A program made the position numbers and the translations under genes. A stretch of DNA of 64,000 bases, taken from Heligmosomoides polygyrus polygyrus. Its lineage: Eukaryota > Nematoda > Chromadorea > Rhabditida > Heligmosomidae. Shown here in pieces: positions 35,001 to 47,000 of the stretch. Under the pieces are notes generated by a model, which searched no databases, had not been told where the DNA came from, and saw only the letters and a program-made list of their open reading frames with translations. The stretch covers positions 22,509,253 through 22,573,252 of the forward strand of contig OX377203.1 of the NCBI GenBank assembly GCA_947396885.1, in the 5' to 3' direction. How positions within the stretch are numbered: position 1 is the first letter of the stretch; each line of letters opens with the position of its first letter.

Positions 35001-36407
35001 TTGGACCCCAAAGCGCCCTTCTCTTGATGGCATCTCAGTCGAACAGAACATGCCTTCAGTCAAATATACCAATCTGACGTCAAATTAACACACTTCAAAT
35101 CAAATTGGACAATTTACGCGCCAATCTGGTACGACTACTGTTCAACTAAAGAAGGTCATGGTCGAACTAATGTGGATAGGGTGGTACTCTAACACGGAAA
35201 CTTGTGGGCCAGTGTGGTTTAATGTGGGTAGGAGAGAAATGACGAGGGAGGTGCCGATTAATTAAAGTACATGAGCCCTAACTGGCCTATAGCAATATCT
35301 CCATATAACCATATGAACATGTTGTTTTGACCATGGCTCTTGATTCTGTTTGACTCAAGAAGGAGTTCTGTTCCACGAGTACTCTGAGGAGAACGGCATT
35401 TTGGGGTTCAAATGTGGGCGGTGTGACCGGCTGTCATATCGTTGACGTCTTTAGGTAGGCTAAGTTGCTTGTGTAATTAACTGTAGTCTCCCCGACGAAA
35501 TAAAGGGTAAAGGACTGTGTTAGTCAATCTCTTTTGGAATCAGCCACACTTTATACTTCTATGTAAGGTTGCCGTGGAGGAAATTCGAATGCGTATTTGG
35601 CCTATAAAATGACTTGTGGTGACCGACCGATGAACAAGGCAGTGTTTTGTTCTTCTCATACCAGTCTGGTAGCAATTGTTTGACCCCGTAGGGATGGAGA
35701 GCCTAGTTAGCCGGGACGGGATCCGAACTAATAACTTCTGTCTGGGGTGTACGCGACAGCCGGCGCCTCCTCCGACTGCGCTACCACTCGCCTGACTATG
35801 TCTAGGTTAGATTTCACCAAACTGCACAACCTGAAATGTTGTAAGATACCGACGGGGCTCAGAGCAAGTTCGACAAGCTCGTGCACCAGAAACATGCAGC
35901 TCCGTCTCACGTAACTTGAGCTTCGTCGAGATTCCCTGTATAGAACGTCATTGGCAGGCGCTTTTGGTGCCTATATTTTGAACACACGGCGTCACATTCC
36001 CGCTGATTTATCGTGATTTGTTTTCAGCGAGGAAATGCGTCGAGACACAACGGCGTTGAGTCAGGATGGCATCCGCGACGACACGCGACCGCCGAGTCGT
36101 CTGCTTACGAATGAAGCGATAGAAGGAGTACTGACTGGCTGGGGTTACATGCACATGGTGATCTCGCTAGAGTCTTACACAATCTCTGTTCTAGCTTCAA
36201 GCGCTGATAGATGGTGAGTTCATGAGTAACTCGGTGATGGAAGTGGATGTGCATCGAGACGAAGAAGCTCTCGACAACCATATGCGTATGGATGATCTGG
36301 TTCTGGGAGGCGAACATCGCGCTGGAGCGTCAGTCGAACCAGTTCGTGAGCAGGTGGTGTCGCAGGAAAGGCCGGCTGCTAGTGGGAGGAAGTTCGTTAA
36401 TGTTGCG
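26030..36407 (+). CDS. hpr-9: RAD9-like subunit of the 9-1-1 checkpoint clamp, 3' end open at the gap
   Basis: RAD9 forms the PCNA-like ring with HUS1 and RAD1 that is loaded at damaged DNA and recruits checkpoint kinases in the nucleus. Exons: 26030-26141, 26293-26363, 28029-28160, 28273-28387, 28500-28532, 28717-28808, 29718-29820, 30668-30780, 32894-32958, 33019-33129, 36028-36157, 36195-36407. All phases join, giving 430 codons without a stop. Residues 35-61 (NVKIFTNAIAALSKLGDELF) align with the start of RAD9. Next come SLRAFNKCRSAYGVF, FVEKNLVSCTL, TEISFSMKEFK, FDKPGRPLIVAVESDAGY and an acidic stretch after FVIATMDGDEES, in the order of the RAD9 PCNA-like domains. Residues 316-430 would be the disordered tail. 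It has a 36-residue N-terminal extension compared with human RAD9. The acceptor at 29718 and the donor at 36157 are least certain. The gene probably continues into the N run. Confidence 0.88.
26364..27345. other. RAD9-gene intron, mostly AT-rich
   Basis: The stretch at 26400-26700 is strongly AT-rich. A remnant GGACGGTTCACACGGGA at 26778 is related to the 4855 inverted repeat. No exon joins in phase here. Confidence 0.45.
27470..27905. repeat. Second copy of the AAAACGCCTTTTC foldback repeat
   Basis: GGCGGAAAACGCCTTTTCC on the left and GAGAAGGCTTTTTTTGCG on the right are inverted. AGTTTGAGGAGCGCTATC corresponds to the block at 1350. It lies in the RAD9-gene intron directly before exon 3. Confidence 0.5.
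28960..29185 (-). mobile_element. tRNA-derived SINE, diverged, minus strand
   Basis: GGGTGCGCCACGCATTC tail, then GATGGAAGGCTTTGAAACCC and the inverted head ACGCGACAACTCCTCC with GCGTCACCACGGCCCG. It lies in a RAD9-gene intron. Confidence 0.65.
29190..29710. other. RAD9-gene intron, nothing recognised
   Basis: The sequence between the SINE and exon 7 has ordinary composition. No transposon ends or ORF with a family signature are seen. Confidence 0.4.
29825..30660. other. RAD9-gene intron, nothing recognised
   Basis: AT-moderate intron between exons 7 and 8. A repeated GATTCTGGAAGGTTCATAAG-like block occurs near 30545 and 30610 and again, diverged, at 31210. No other structure is recognised. 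Confidence 0.4.
31340..31615 (+). mobile_element. tRNA-derived SINE, plus strand
   Basis: The head ACGGTCGGAGGAGGAGCC and AGTTCGGATCCCG precede CCTTCCATCCCTGCACTG and a CCATCGCAACTCATTG block. The tail is GTGTGGCGCATTCC. It faces the partial copy at 31650-31785. Confidence 0.7.
31650..31785 (-). mobile_element. Internally deleted SINE copy, minus strand
   Basis: AACCAATGCTTTGTGGAATGCGCC joins directly to AACCCGAACCCCGAGCC and the inverted head CTCAAGCTGCGCTACCAC. The central body is deleted. Confidence 0.5.
32657..32892 (-). pseudogene. Unidentified reading frame, possible RT-tail fragment
   Basis: An open frame reads AIKLMVNLSEVGYEVSRMRR, then SFMERMLSQ and FHLYVVFELVPHLLGRGW, ending AITWVEYGF-stop. 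The basic tail with a RGWHLDRLKK-like stretch resembles the C-terminal end of some retroelement polymerases, but no catalytic motif is present. It ends against RAD9 exon 9 on the other strand. I cannot name it. Confidence 0.3.
33285..34092. repeat. Inverted-repeat element rich in TCCGAATCATCC
   Basis: ATGTATCCGAATGAATCG on the left is mirrored by CGATTGATTCGGATCC and ATGTATCC on the right. Subterminal CAAAAATCCGAAGA blocks repeat at 33410 and 33530. It lies in the RAD9-gene intron between exons 10 and 11 and has no coding content. Confidence 0.6.
34197..34240 (+). mobile_element. SINE head fragment
   Basis: TTAGCGCAGTCGGAGGAGG with TGCCGGCTGTCAT is a clean copy of the tRNA-like head of the SINE family. 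The body is missing. Confidence 0.6.
34375..34600 (+). mobile_element. tRNA-derived SINE, plus strand
   Basis: GTAGTCGATTGGAGAAGG and CAGTTCGGGTCCCGCC form the head. CCTTTCACCCCACAGGGACC, CATCGACTGACCCCAG and a shortened tail follow. An AT palindrome (AATTAATTAAAT) lies just before it. Confidence 0.65.
34601..35500. other. GC-rich intron segment, no supported gene
   Basis: A 121-codon frame at 34601-34966 is Arg/Ala-rich because of GC content. It shows no domain and no splice-compatible phase with RAD9 exons. CAAATCAAATTGGACAAT at 35096 is related to the ends of the 4557 foldback family. Confidence 0.4.
35515..35800 (-). mobile_element. tRNA-derived SINE, minus strand
   Basis: GGAATCAGCCACACTTTATAC tail, ATGACTTGTGGTGACCG, ATACCAGTCTGGTAGC and the inverted head CGGCGCCTCCTCCGACTG with CGCTACCAC. 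It lies 230 bp upstream of RAD9 exon 11. Confidence 0.75.
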
Positions 36408-36494
36408 GTGAGTTTTATTGAACCTAGTTTTAGCAGCAGCACCACTGCTTCACGTAAAGCTTTTTCCTCGTAGCTCTCCTTCTTCAAGAGGTGG

Positions 36495-36694
36495 NNNNNN
36501 NNNNNNNNNNNNNNNNNNNNNNNNNNNNNNNNNNNNNNNNNNNNNNNNNNNNNNNNNNNNNNNNNNNNNNNNNNNNNNNNNNNNNNNNNNNNNNNNNNNN
36601 NNNNNNNNNNNNNNNNNNNNNNNNNNNNNNNNNNNNNNNNNNNNNNNNNNNNNNNNNNNNNNNNNNNNNNNNNNNNNNNNNNNNNNNNNNNNNN
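36495..36694. other. Assembly gap of 200 N
   Basis: A run of 200 N, probably a placeholder of unknown true size. It truncates the RAD9-like gene, the left end of the TIR element at 36695, and possibly the last exons of the SWEET gene. Frames crossing it have no meaning. Confidence 0.98.
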
Positions 36695-37803
36695 GTGATA
36701 ACTTCACTCACAGTAAAGGTACTGAAAAGTTGAGAACTTACTAAAATTTTGCATCATCCATTCGATTGATTGTGTTTCGCTTGAATACTTATTACATTTT
36801 CTTCAAAAACTGGCCGTTTCAATTGATTTGTGCTTCTTTTAAGGTTCAAATCTTAAAAATAACCTCCGGCTCATGAAAAATCCAGGGTATCCTTAAAAAG
36901 GAACTATTTGAAAGGTTCTAACATTGTTGCTAGAGAAGCTTTTGAAGGCATTTGTGACCCATATGAAAGCACGGGGCAACTAGATTTCCAAGACGTGTAA
37001 ATAGTGAAGATTGCGCCGTGCCTCCGCCTGAACCTTGCATTTCAGACTCGATTAATTGTGCATGGGCTAGATGCCCGTTATAATCTTGTTACTACTTGGC
37101 CGTCTTTCGACGTTTTCCGCTCCTCAGTAGCTGCAATTGTGCCAATTAACCTCTCCATTCAGCCTGAATGTTGCTTCATCAGTCCACAGAATCCGTCTTG
37201 AAAAATGGGGTTCCTGCTCACATTTAAACCGTGCAATCAACAATATCTCACGTCACGTATCTTTCACGTGATGATCAAGCTATAAAAGTTGAAAGAATCG
37301 CAGCATAGGTTAATGTGACCAAGTAGGAACAAGGTTGTAACAGGCATTCAGCCCATGCACAATACATCGAGTCTGAAATGCAAGAGTTTAGGAGGAGGCA
37401 TGGCGCTATCTTGACTATTTACATGCCACAGAAATCTTGCTGCCCTGTGCTTTCATAAGAGCTTCTCTAGCAGCAATGTTAGAACGTTTCAAATAGTTCC
37501 TGTATTTTTTAGGATACCCTGCATTTTTCATGAGTCGGAGGTTATTTCTAAGCAAAAAAAAAACCTTGAAAGAAGCACAAATCAAATGAAACTGCCGTTT
37601 TGTGAAGAAAATGTAATAAGTATTCAAACGAAACACAATCAATCGAGTGTAAAATGCAAACTTCCAGACGACCACACGGCGCACTCCATAGCGCTCATAT
37701 GTCTGAAAATTTCCATTTTCTTAAGGTTTCCTAAAAGCCCTTAGCTTTTTCAGTACCTCACCTCTCAAACAGTGTACACATTTTTTGAGACACCCTGTAT
37801 ATA
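36695..37803. mobile_element. Long-TIR element, GACACCCTG family, copy 2
   Basis: The right end reads TTTTTTGAGACACCCTGTA. The left end starts inside the TIR (GTGATAACTTCACTCACAG) because the terminus falls in the gap. The interior blocks match 56954-58907. No ORF of note. Confidence 0.7.
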
Positions 37804-37828
37804 CTGCTGGCTGCAGGAGAAAGCATTA

Positions 37829-37962
37829 GGCTCTGTTTATACTTCGTCGCGGCGCGATGCGATGGCCACGCAATGAGGCCAAATTGATCGATCGCGTCGC
37901 ACAATCAATATGGCTACTATACGTGGCGTCGCGTCGCGCCGCGACGAAGTGTAAACGCGGCC
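37829..37962. mobile_element. MITE, GGCC-ended family, 134 bp
   Basis: GGCTCTGTTTATACTTCGTC and the inverted GACGAAGTGTAAACGCGGCC, flanked on both sides by TTA. The interior is GC-rich with GCGATGCGATG and GTCGCGTCGCG. Confidence 0.75.
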
Positions 37963-38739
37963 TTACGCCCAACGAGTTTGCTCCGACTAATATTATGTGA
38001 CCTATTTATTAGAACCAAAGGCTGTAGATAATGCCAACACAGCACACGGGGGAAGGCACTTCACGACGGAAATCGACGTCTATCTTTTTCCCCCTTTAAA
38101 ATACGCTACGAGACTTTGTTGTATTTATTTATTTTATCCAATAACTACAACAGAAACAAAGTTAAGAAAAAGGCAGTTTTGAAATTGGCCATGCTATCAA
38201 CTCGACTAAGACGTAAGTTGCTGTAGAGTTGGAGTCCACGCAGCTCGATCCCCGGATTTCAAATATAGCGGTATATAGCGGTATATAGCGGCGTTGAACG
38301 ATAAGATGTGAGTCACAAGTATCAGGTTTTGAGGATGCGCTAGCCCTAACCAACTAAGCACGCAACCGACAAAGTCATTCAGGGACGGGCCCTGTTTTTC
38401 CAAGGCCTCTATAGACTGATACGCTCCATGCGAATGCTTAGAAGGGAGGCGCGATACCGCTATACCACCGAATGACGTGCAATCATGAACTGAACTCTCG
38501 AAAGCTGTGCGAAAATTATAGCTGAAAATCTGTGAATTTTATGGCCATTCGAAGAGTACGTCACTTCTGGGACACCCTGTAATTCAGGACCAAATCGACA
38601 GACTTGGCGGAAACACCCCGTGCTTAGCCAGGCATTCGAACGAGCTGCAAACATGACATCTGTCACTTCCGTCGAAGTGACGCATCGCGATGATTCCCTT
38701 GTTATCCTGCACTCAGTCCGTCGATGACTTGCCGCTCAC
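37963..38739. other. Flank of SWEET exon 2, no further exon recognised
   Basis: I looked here for the exon with SWEET helices 6 and 7 (a W-x-x-YG motif followed by a PN motif) and did not find it. A small triplication of GGTATATAGC occurs at 38270-38295. Confidence 0.45.
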
Positions 38740-41700
38740 CTCGCCGACTTGGAATAGCGGCGCTCCGATGCTGGCGATGTTCAGCACGACGCAGATGAGG
38801 CCGAGCGGCTCTCGTCCGCTGTCCTTCAGGCCGGCGTAGTTGACCACGTACAGCATCACAGCGATGGCGACCAGCTCCGCTGCGATCACCTTCTTCAGGA
38901 GCTTCTGAAACACTGGATGTGCGGCACTTGACATGAACGCTTCGTCTACCCCTTCTGAAAGACACTTGCGCTGAAGGGTGGATAATAGAGGCTGGAGCAA
39001 TCAAGAGCATGGATGCTCCACGCCTTCAGTTTCCCTACGATATTGCGAGGGCAGTTCGAGATTACTTAATCTAGTAGCTTTTCATTTATTTTGAGAGCCC
39101 TTATGTATTTTGAGTGTATGGATATAACCGGACGCGTGTAGCTCAATCGGAGGAGGTGCTGGCTGTCGTGTGCACCCGATAACAGGTTCTCGGATCGCAT
39201 TTCCTGCCAAGCCAACCAAGCCTTCCTTCACCGGCTGGCCACCGAAAGTCACTGTGTGACCAAATATGCATTCAAATCACTCCCATGACATCCCGAACAA
39301 GTAGAAGGCTCGGCTCAACCAAAAAAGATTGAGTAACGCCGTCTTTTTATCCCTTCTGATATCACCTAACGAAGAGAATTTCGACCATCTCGACAAGATG
39401 CGATCTCACCGCTTTCTGGGAAAGACTGACCAAATACCTCAGGGACCCGTTGATTAGCATGCCATAGCGCCTTGGAAGCAATAGTTCCGGCAAGGGTTCA
39501 TTCAGAAATAAGTGTTAGTAGCTCTGACAAAAAGAATGCGACCGTTTTAAAGAATTCTACTAGATTATACCGGAAGTTTTCGCTGTCTTTGAATACAACG
39601 CCGTTGCATAAGCCTTCTGCTGCACGATTTTTGGAATGATACGTAGAGAAAAGATGTAGTTTTAAAAAAGTAGCAAATACACAAAGTGTATTGCAAACGT
39701 TGAAGATTCAAGCATTTCTGTGAGAGCCGAGAAACTCGATTTTCATTTCCTTGAGCTTAATGGCTTGAATCTTGGAATTTCTAGGACGAACTGAAACAAA
39801 TTTGGGTACTACGCTTGAAAAGAATGATTATTCTTTATTTTTTTAACAAAAAACCTGCCTTAAAGTGCTTACACAAAGGCTAGAAAGAGAGAACTTCGCT
39901 CAGAAAAGAAGAGCGCTTAGAAGAATATGCTTGCAATGCGCCACGCTTTATACTTTTACGAGGTGTTATAAAGGGAATTTGTACGCATATTCGCCCTATA
40001 CAATGACCTGCAGTGGCCAGCAGATGGACATATTCACTGTGTTGCCCTTCCAAGAAACGTCTGGCATCAATTCCCCGATCCCGAAAGCATGGAAATGTTG
40101 GCTAACCTAGGCTCGAAACCCGAACCAAGTATCTGAAATTAAAGGCGCCCCTCCCTTCTGCGCTACCACGGGCCCAAAGCATCGATATGGAACACAGGGT
40201 GCGTAAAAAGTATTGACGCAGTAAATGGCGGTTGTGGAAATAGTAATGCGCGGTAGGTTTTAAAATATTCACACGAGGAATATGGACAATGGTCTTACAA
40301 ACACGATAGAATAATTCGTAATCGACATTGGCTCCTTTACTGAGAATACAGGAGCGAAAACGACGGAAGAATTCATGAGCACGTGCCGCAAGTAGTCGAT
40401 TGGATTTCGTCCCGTGCTTTGAACAGGGCAGCCTTCTGCGACTGGTCACTTCTGTTGAAAGTAGCCCAGACCTCATTCTTCAAAATCGCCTAGAAAGAGT
40501 AATCCAGCGGATTCAAGTTTAAGCTGTGCTCGCCTAAGAAGCTGTTCACACCTGCGCGCGTTAGTCTGTTTGCCGTTATCGGGCAGAGATTGATAATTTT
40601 GGATTTGAACGTTATCGTGCTTGAACATCTTGTCATCATCGTCTGTTATGACAGAGCCGTGGCTGACGTTTGGGTTGCTGACCTCTTTCCTCAACGACCG
40701 TTTCGAACACAGCCTACTTCCCTTGTTAAGGTAGTATCCAGCTCTTTGGGTAAAGACAAAAAAGAGCCACCGTAACGATGATGATCATGTCTCTTCAGTT
40801 TTTTCGTGAATATTTTTTGAACACAATATAGACAACAAAAATAACACACAAAAACTTTGAAAAGTAGAAGGAGAAAGTTGGAGCTGAAATAAAAAGTAGG
40901 TGGGTCAATACTTTTTACGCACCCTGTATTAACTCGTAGACCAATACCAGCTTTCTGTTGGCAAATATTAAACAACCAACACAGATTATTGTCATTCTCG
41001 TTCACAGATTCTCGATGGGTATTAAAAAAAAGACTTCTCAGATTTGTGTCCTGGTCTTCAATATGGGCCGTGAGGCGAGAACGCACCAACCAATCACAGT
41101 CCCGACCAGACACACCCCCTCTGGCTGCCAAGCCTTTCCATGCGGTAGGGCTGAGGCACATAGGTCTGGCGCTAAACGTGCGTTTCTGCTGGTTCGAAAC
41201 GTTCCCGTTAGTTGGCAAACCCTTTGTGTCGGCAAATAACCCATCAGCCGTACTTTTTTCACTGCGAAGACTGCCTTTTACGGCCCGACGGAGGTCTTCA
41301 CCTTGAAAATGTGAAATCCCATGAACAAACCCGTCCCCACCACTGTCTACTGAAGGCTAAGAAACATCGCACTTCTTTCCACAGCGCATCCGAATGAGGT
41401 CAGAGCGCCGATTGAGTTGGTCGAGGACTAATTCGGGTGACACACTCTGAACACCGGAGTGTTTGAGGAGAGTTCTGCAATTGTGAGCAGAGCACAAAAT
41501 GGTTTCAGTGTTGTCTGGCACTGATTCATCTATCCCGCAAGGATGAGAGGAGTGGCTCCGAGCCTTAACCCTTAATTCAGGACACGGAGTTGACGTCTCC
41601 TTCGACTGCTCCGCCAGTGCCCCTTATCCTTTCCCACTATACGTAAAAGGGGTAAACCTCCATCTGCACTTAAGCAGTGAATCTTCGAAGTTTTGAACAA

Positions 41701-44049
41701 TTAACAGTGCATTAAAAAAAGGAAGAAAGGGCGATCCTTCCGCCTGAAAACCGGTTTCCAAATGTAGGCCATATGGGCCAGAGGGCCATACCTATTAAAC
41801 AACTCCAATACTTAAAAGGGATTCTCAACAAAAAACAATATATATCGTTTAGTAGACATCAACCAATACATACAACTTTCAGGCCAAATTCAACACCTGT
41901 CAAATCAAATTGACAATTTCGTACCATTTAAGTTTGAAAATTGCCCAATTTTACGAAGAAAAAAACCATCACACTCTTCTAAACCAGCCTAGCGCTTTTG
42001 AACTCAATCTTAACATCTTCCAAATAAAAATGGGCTCCTTCAGTTAATCTAGAGGCTTTCGCAGAAGGTTAGAATAATTTTTTGTTTGAAGAAAACTTTA
42101 ATACGACTTTCTTTGAACTTTTATTTCACCTAGCCAACAAATGAACACATTGTTTGAAATTTTATAAAATTCTCGTTTTTTTCATTGAGAAGAAATAGTG
42201 GCTAAGAGCTCGTTTTTAAGGGTAGGAAGGCCGCCATTATTTGGTGCCAAAAAGGAATTGCGCCACGCCATCGTCTAAGACGTCGTGATTTTTATTCGAC
42301 TGATGGCGAAACTTCTGATTGCAGAAAGTTAGAGTTTCAAATCTCCAAGCGATGCAACAAATACAATTGTAAAGAACACACACACATATCCTCGTTTTGA
42401 TGCTCTATGTATGCAGCATTCCACTATCAATCAGATAAAAACCGCCACCAGCTTTTAGAGCGCATGTCGCGATCTCGTATCTTAGTAATAAATGGTTGCT
42501 GCCTTGTTGCGCTTTAAAAATGTAGTCTACTACTTTTTCTCAAAAAATAAAATTATTATATTACACTCATTTGGATAGCTGAACTGAAAAAATTCAGATT
42601 AGGTTGCACCGAATTTTCCTGAACGAACAAGAATTTTCCTGAACATTCTCGAACAAAAATTATTCTAACCAGGGAAGGGTCTCAGACGTAGGTTTGAATG
42701 GGGGAAATGGATAGTATTGCGTGAATCTCCACTCTTCATGTAGCAGAAACACATGTTTCGTTTTTGCTGAGTCCTTGAACCCAAAGAACTACCGGTTCTC
42801 GAAATTGGGGGTACAGTATTGCACCGTCACCCGTACCCACCATAACCTACCGTAGTCGGCCGAAATTTAAAAAACGAATGTCAGATTCGTGATCAGCACC
42901 CAAAATAACCCCCCTGGGCGAGGTTTGGGCGAAAAAAATTTCAACCTCTCCTCGACCTCTGGAGTCGTGAAAGTCGTGCCTTATGGCAGTCTAAATCAGC
43001 TTACTTCCTACACATCTCCTACACATTTATTTCACCCTAAATTGTCAAATCAGGGTTTCTGTGAGCTGTGTTTCACTCACTTTTCTCAGTTTCTGAATTA
43101 TACAATGTTTTGTGTTTTTCAGCGAATGTTAAACAATGATCTTACAACAGGCACGGGTTACAGCAGGTACGGGTGACTAGGGCTGTCGAGGTCATAATCA
43201 CCGACTTCGCCCAAACCTTGCCCAGGAAGGTTATTTGGGGTGCTGATCACAAATCTGACATCCGTTTTCAATTTTCGGGCAATTACGGTAGGTTACGGTA
43301 GGCACAGGTGACTAGGGCCGTCGAAGTCATAATCACCGATTTCGCCCAAAGTTTTTCTAGGGGGGTTATTTGGAATGGTGATCACGAATCTGATATCCGT
43401 TTTCCGTATTACCCTGGAGTATGTTAAATTACAGTAGGTAAAGGTGATTAATGGTAAGGTCATGGTCACCGTTTTCGCCCAAACCTCGCGTTGAGTACGA
43501 ATCTGGTCCTTACATGGCAATTTAGAGTGAAATAAATATGTTGGAGATGTGTAGGAAGCAAGCTAGTAAAGAAAGCGGCAATCGTGAAAAAATGCAAAAA
43601 TGTTGCATAGCACGGTAGTCGAACACCTGACCTATCACCTGCATGTAGCCCCCACCCTGCTGAGCCACCGACTCGCTTGCCGCAGCTCCCTTCGCCGAAT
43701 CCCATACAACAGCGTGCGCACGAATGCACGTGGGCACGTGCTGACGGTGCGCTACTGTACCCCCCCCCCCCCCCCCTCCCCCTTCAAGGGCCCGTAGCTC
43801 TTTCGGTTTTAGGACTCAGCAAAAGCGAAACATGTCTTTCTACTATATGAAGGGTGGAGATTCTCGCAGTACTATCAATTTCCCCCGTTCAGACCTACGC
43901 CTGAGACCCTTCCCTGGTAAGCATTTTGGAGTCTCTGTTTCAACCTGTAGGAAGGTCGTTTCTACTTGAAAGACGTTCACTTTGATTTCAGGGGCATCAA
44001 CTTGTTTAGAAGAGCTTCAAATCCGGTTGGAAAAGTGCCCAGACTGACG

Positions 44050-44093
<44 letters not shown>

Positions 44094-47000
44094 CTGTGTT
44101 GGCCTAACAACGACAGTCTGACGATTGGACAAATTGGCTGGCTGGGTTTCCACCCTAGAATTCGAGGCTCCCATGGACATCGAGTGGTTAATCAATATTG
44201 GTCATCTGCCGAGAAGCCCATCCATAGGCCAACATCTACGAGCTGTTTCAAAAGAAAATACTTGCTCTATGACCGTTTAAAGCCTAGGCTGCAAAAGTGT
44301 TAGATGGTTTCCACTACTTTGGCGACGTCAAAACTCTACGGTCCACTTGAGAGAGCAGGAGCGCGAAAATCCTGAGCTGAACTTATTCTGGCGAACGCGC
44401 CCATGCAGTCCTCTCATGAGGCAACACGCTTACTTGATTGAATGTGAAAATTCCCACTGCATGAACATTTGCACCCTGAGAATACGAATTTCTTGTACCT
44501 GGGTTTGGAGAACCTTCATTGAAACAGTTTTGATTATTCGCCGTCACACACAAAATTTTGAGTCTTAAAATCTGCTCTGAGGTGAACCTGAAAATTGAGT
44601 AGCCACATTTTTTCTTTCTTGCTTCTTTTCTTTCAAAAAAAGAAACATTTCTAGATTAAAAAGGCTTCCACGACTTTGCGGCAGCAGAACGCTGTGATTC
44701 ACGGAACGATGGTTTGAGAATTCGCTTGTCCACTTCAATATCGAAAATACGGCTGCGGGACAGAAAGTAGGATTGATAATATTAGGGGGGGGGGCAAAAG
44801 TAATGAGACAAATTGAAAAAAATCTTCATCTCTTTATAACTCAATTAGAACTCAACGATGCTGAGGAATGTATTTGCCATTAAGGGCAATGACCTTGCTG
44901 CCATCGCTCAGCCAACTTCCTGATCCCATCCTTTCAGAACTGCTTGGGCCTGGTGTTGATCAACTGCTCGATATGGTTGTCAAGCACTGCTTGGGTTCTT
45001 GTGTCTCTTCCGACCAGGAAGTCCCGTAGGCCCAAGAAGTGGTGGTAGTCGCATAGAGAGATGTCCGGCGAATACGGTGGATGAGGCATGTGGACGTAGC
45101 CCAGCTGGTCAAGCTTATCCGTGGTTACTTGTTCCCGATGGAGTACGGCGTTGGCGAAGAGGAGAACCTTCTTGAAGCGCTGCGAATGAATAAGAGCGAG
45201 TCGCCGGCCCATCTCTTCTATTTCGTTCACTATTGCCTTGGAGTCCATCGTAGTGCTCTTGGGAAACAGCTTCCGGTAAACCGATCCATGGGCGCAGATC
45301 CAAAAGCTCCAAAGGTGCTTCTCGCCGTGAGCATCTCGCCAAACGAAGGTCGGTAACAGATCACCAGGCCTCACCCAGACCCGCTGCTTGGCAGGGTTAA
45401 GGTAGAAGACGTACTTCTCATCTTGCGTGAATATTGAGCCCAGGCTGCTCAGGATTGGGAATTGGGCGAGATTTGTGCGACACAGGTCGACTCGTCAGAT
45501 CGGGGTTTTTGGCATGAGACAGACTGGGGTTTTGGCATGCTTCTGGAAAAGCGAAAGTGGTAACTTCTCAGGTGGCCTTCAGTTAGTAGCATGCAAACAT
45601 ACAACATACATAACATATTTAATGAAAGAAATGGGTGTTGTATATGATAATAAAGCAAGAATATTAGTGAATGTTAATACAAGTAATACCTATATTAACC
45701 TAAACAACACCAACAAAATGTCAGTCATTCAAAAACATCAACATTTCCAAATTACAAACAAATTAAAAATTGAAACAGAAGGAGATTTGCCAATTATTTA
45801 TTCTCTACCGAAGCTTCATAAAGACCCAATCAAATTCAGGTTTATTACTGGTGCATACAATAGTAGTGTTAAGTCACTAGCACTAGAACTTTGTTGCATA
45901 TTTTCTCACCTAAAAACTCATTTTATTAATTACGCAAATATTGTAGCTAACAATTCCAGAACGATTAAAACGTACTGGTCTATTAATAACTCAAACATAA
46001 TACAAGAACTTTCAAGTTTTGATGCAAAAAATGTTAAACTATATTCAGCAGATTTTACAGATATGTTTACAAACCTACCTCATGCTACTATTATTGAAAA
46101 AATGAAAAACCTTATTAACATTTGTTTCAAAAACTCTGGTAAAAATTTCATTGCTAGCAACAGCTTCAATGTTTTTTACACGGACACTTCTGATAAAGAT
46201 AATAGATACAGATACTACAAACCTTCTGATCTTCTATATTTCATCGACTATCTACTAAGAAATAGCTACTGTGTATTTGCTGGTATGATTTACAAACAAA
46301 ATAAAGGAGTACCACAAGGAGGAAATTTTAGCCCTTTACTTGCAGATCTAACAATGTCTATGTTTGAATTTGAATATTCCAAAAATATAACTTTAGAAAG
46401 ACATCAGTTATTTAAACCATTTAGATACATGGATGACATACTTATAATTCATAACTTTACTGAAGACTTCATAGACAATACTCTTGGATTAGTGTACAAA
46501 AACACACTTGCCTTTAAAAAGACACATACCACTGAACACATGTGTAATTATCTGGATCTAACCTTAAAAACTGTAAATAACCAAGTAGAAACCAACTTGT
46601 ATAATAAAACCGATTCTTTTAACTTTAAAGTTAATAGGTTCCCACACATGGATTCTGAAGTTTCTATCAGAGTTAAACGTAACGTTATATATACAGAAAT
46701 CCTTAGAATAGCAAATGCTTGCTCAAAATTTGAATATTTTTGTAATAAATTAGAAGATTTTTACAAAGTTCTTGTAAATAATGGATTTAATAAAAATTTT
46801 ATCGTCAGTAACATTGGTAGGTGTATTTTTAAAAATAGACAAATATTGTATAAATACAACTTGCTAGACCATAGCAAAAAGGCTATAAACTTTGTGAAAA
46901 CATTAAGCTGAATTTGAAAATTTACTAAAATATACTCGTCATTAAATTGTTCACATATGTGTATGTTTATATTCATGAAACTTTGCTTTTGTAATTTAAT

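Noticed and set aside
36418..36744. ORFs across the N run
   Set aside because: They are artefacts of translating Ns as X.
38702..39010. 102-codon minus-strand ORF overlapping SWEET exon 2
   Set aside because: It is a different frame of the same exon. The frame of 38740-38904 carries the SWEET motifs and joins exon 1 in phase.
40691..41218. 175-codon minus-strand ORF as a gene
   Set aside because: It crosses the end of a TIR element, overlaps other frames on both strands and contains a low-complexity hydrophobic run.
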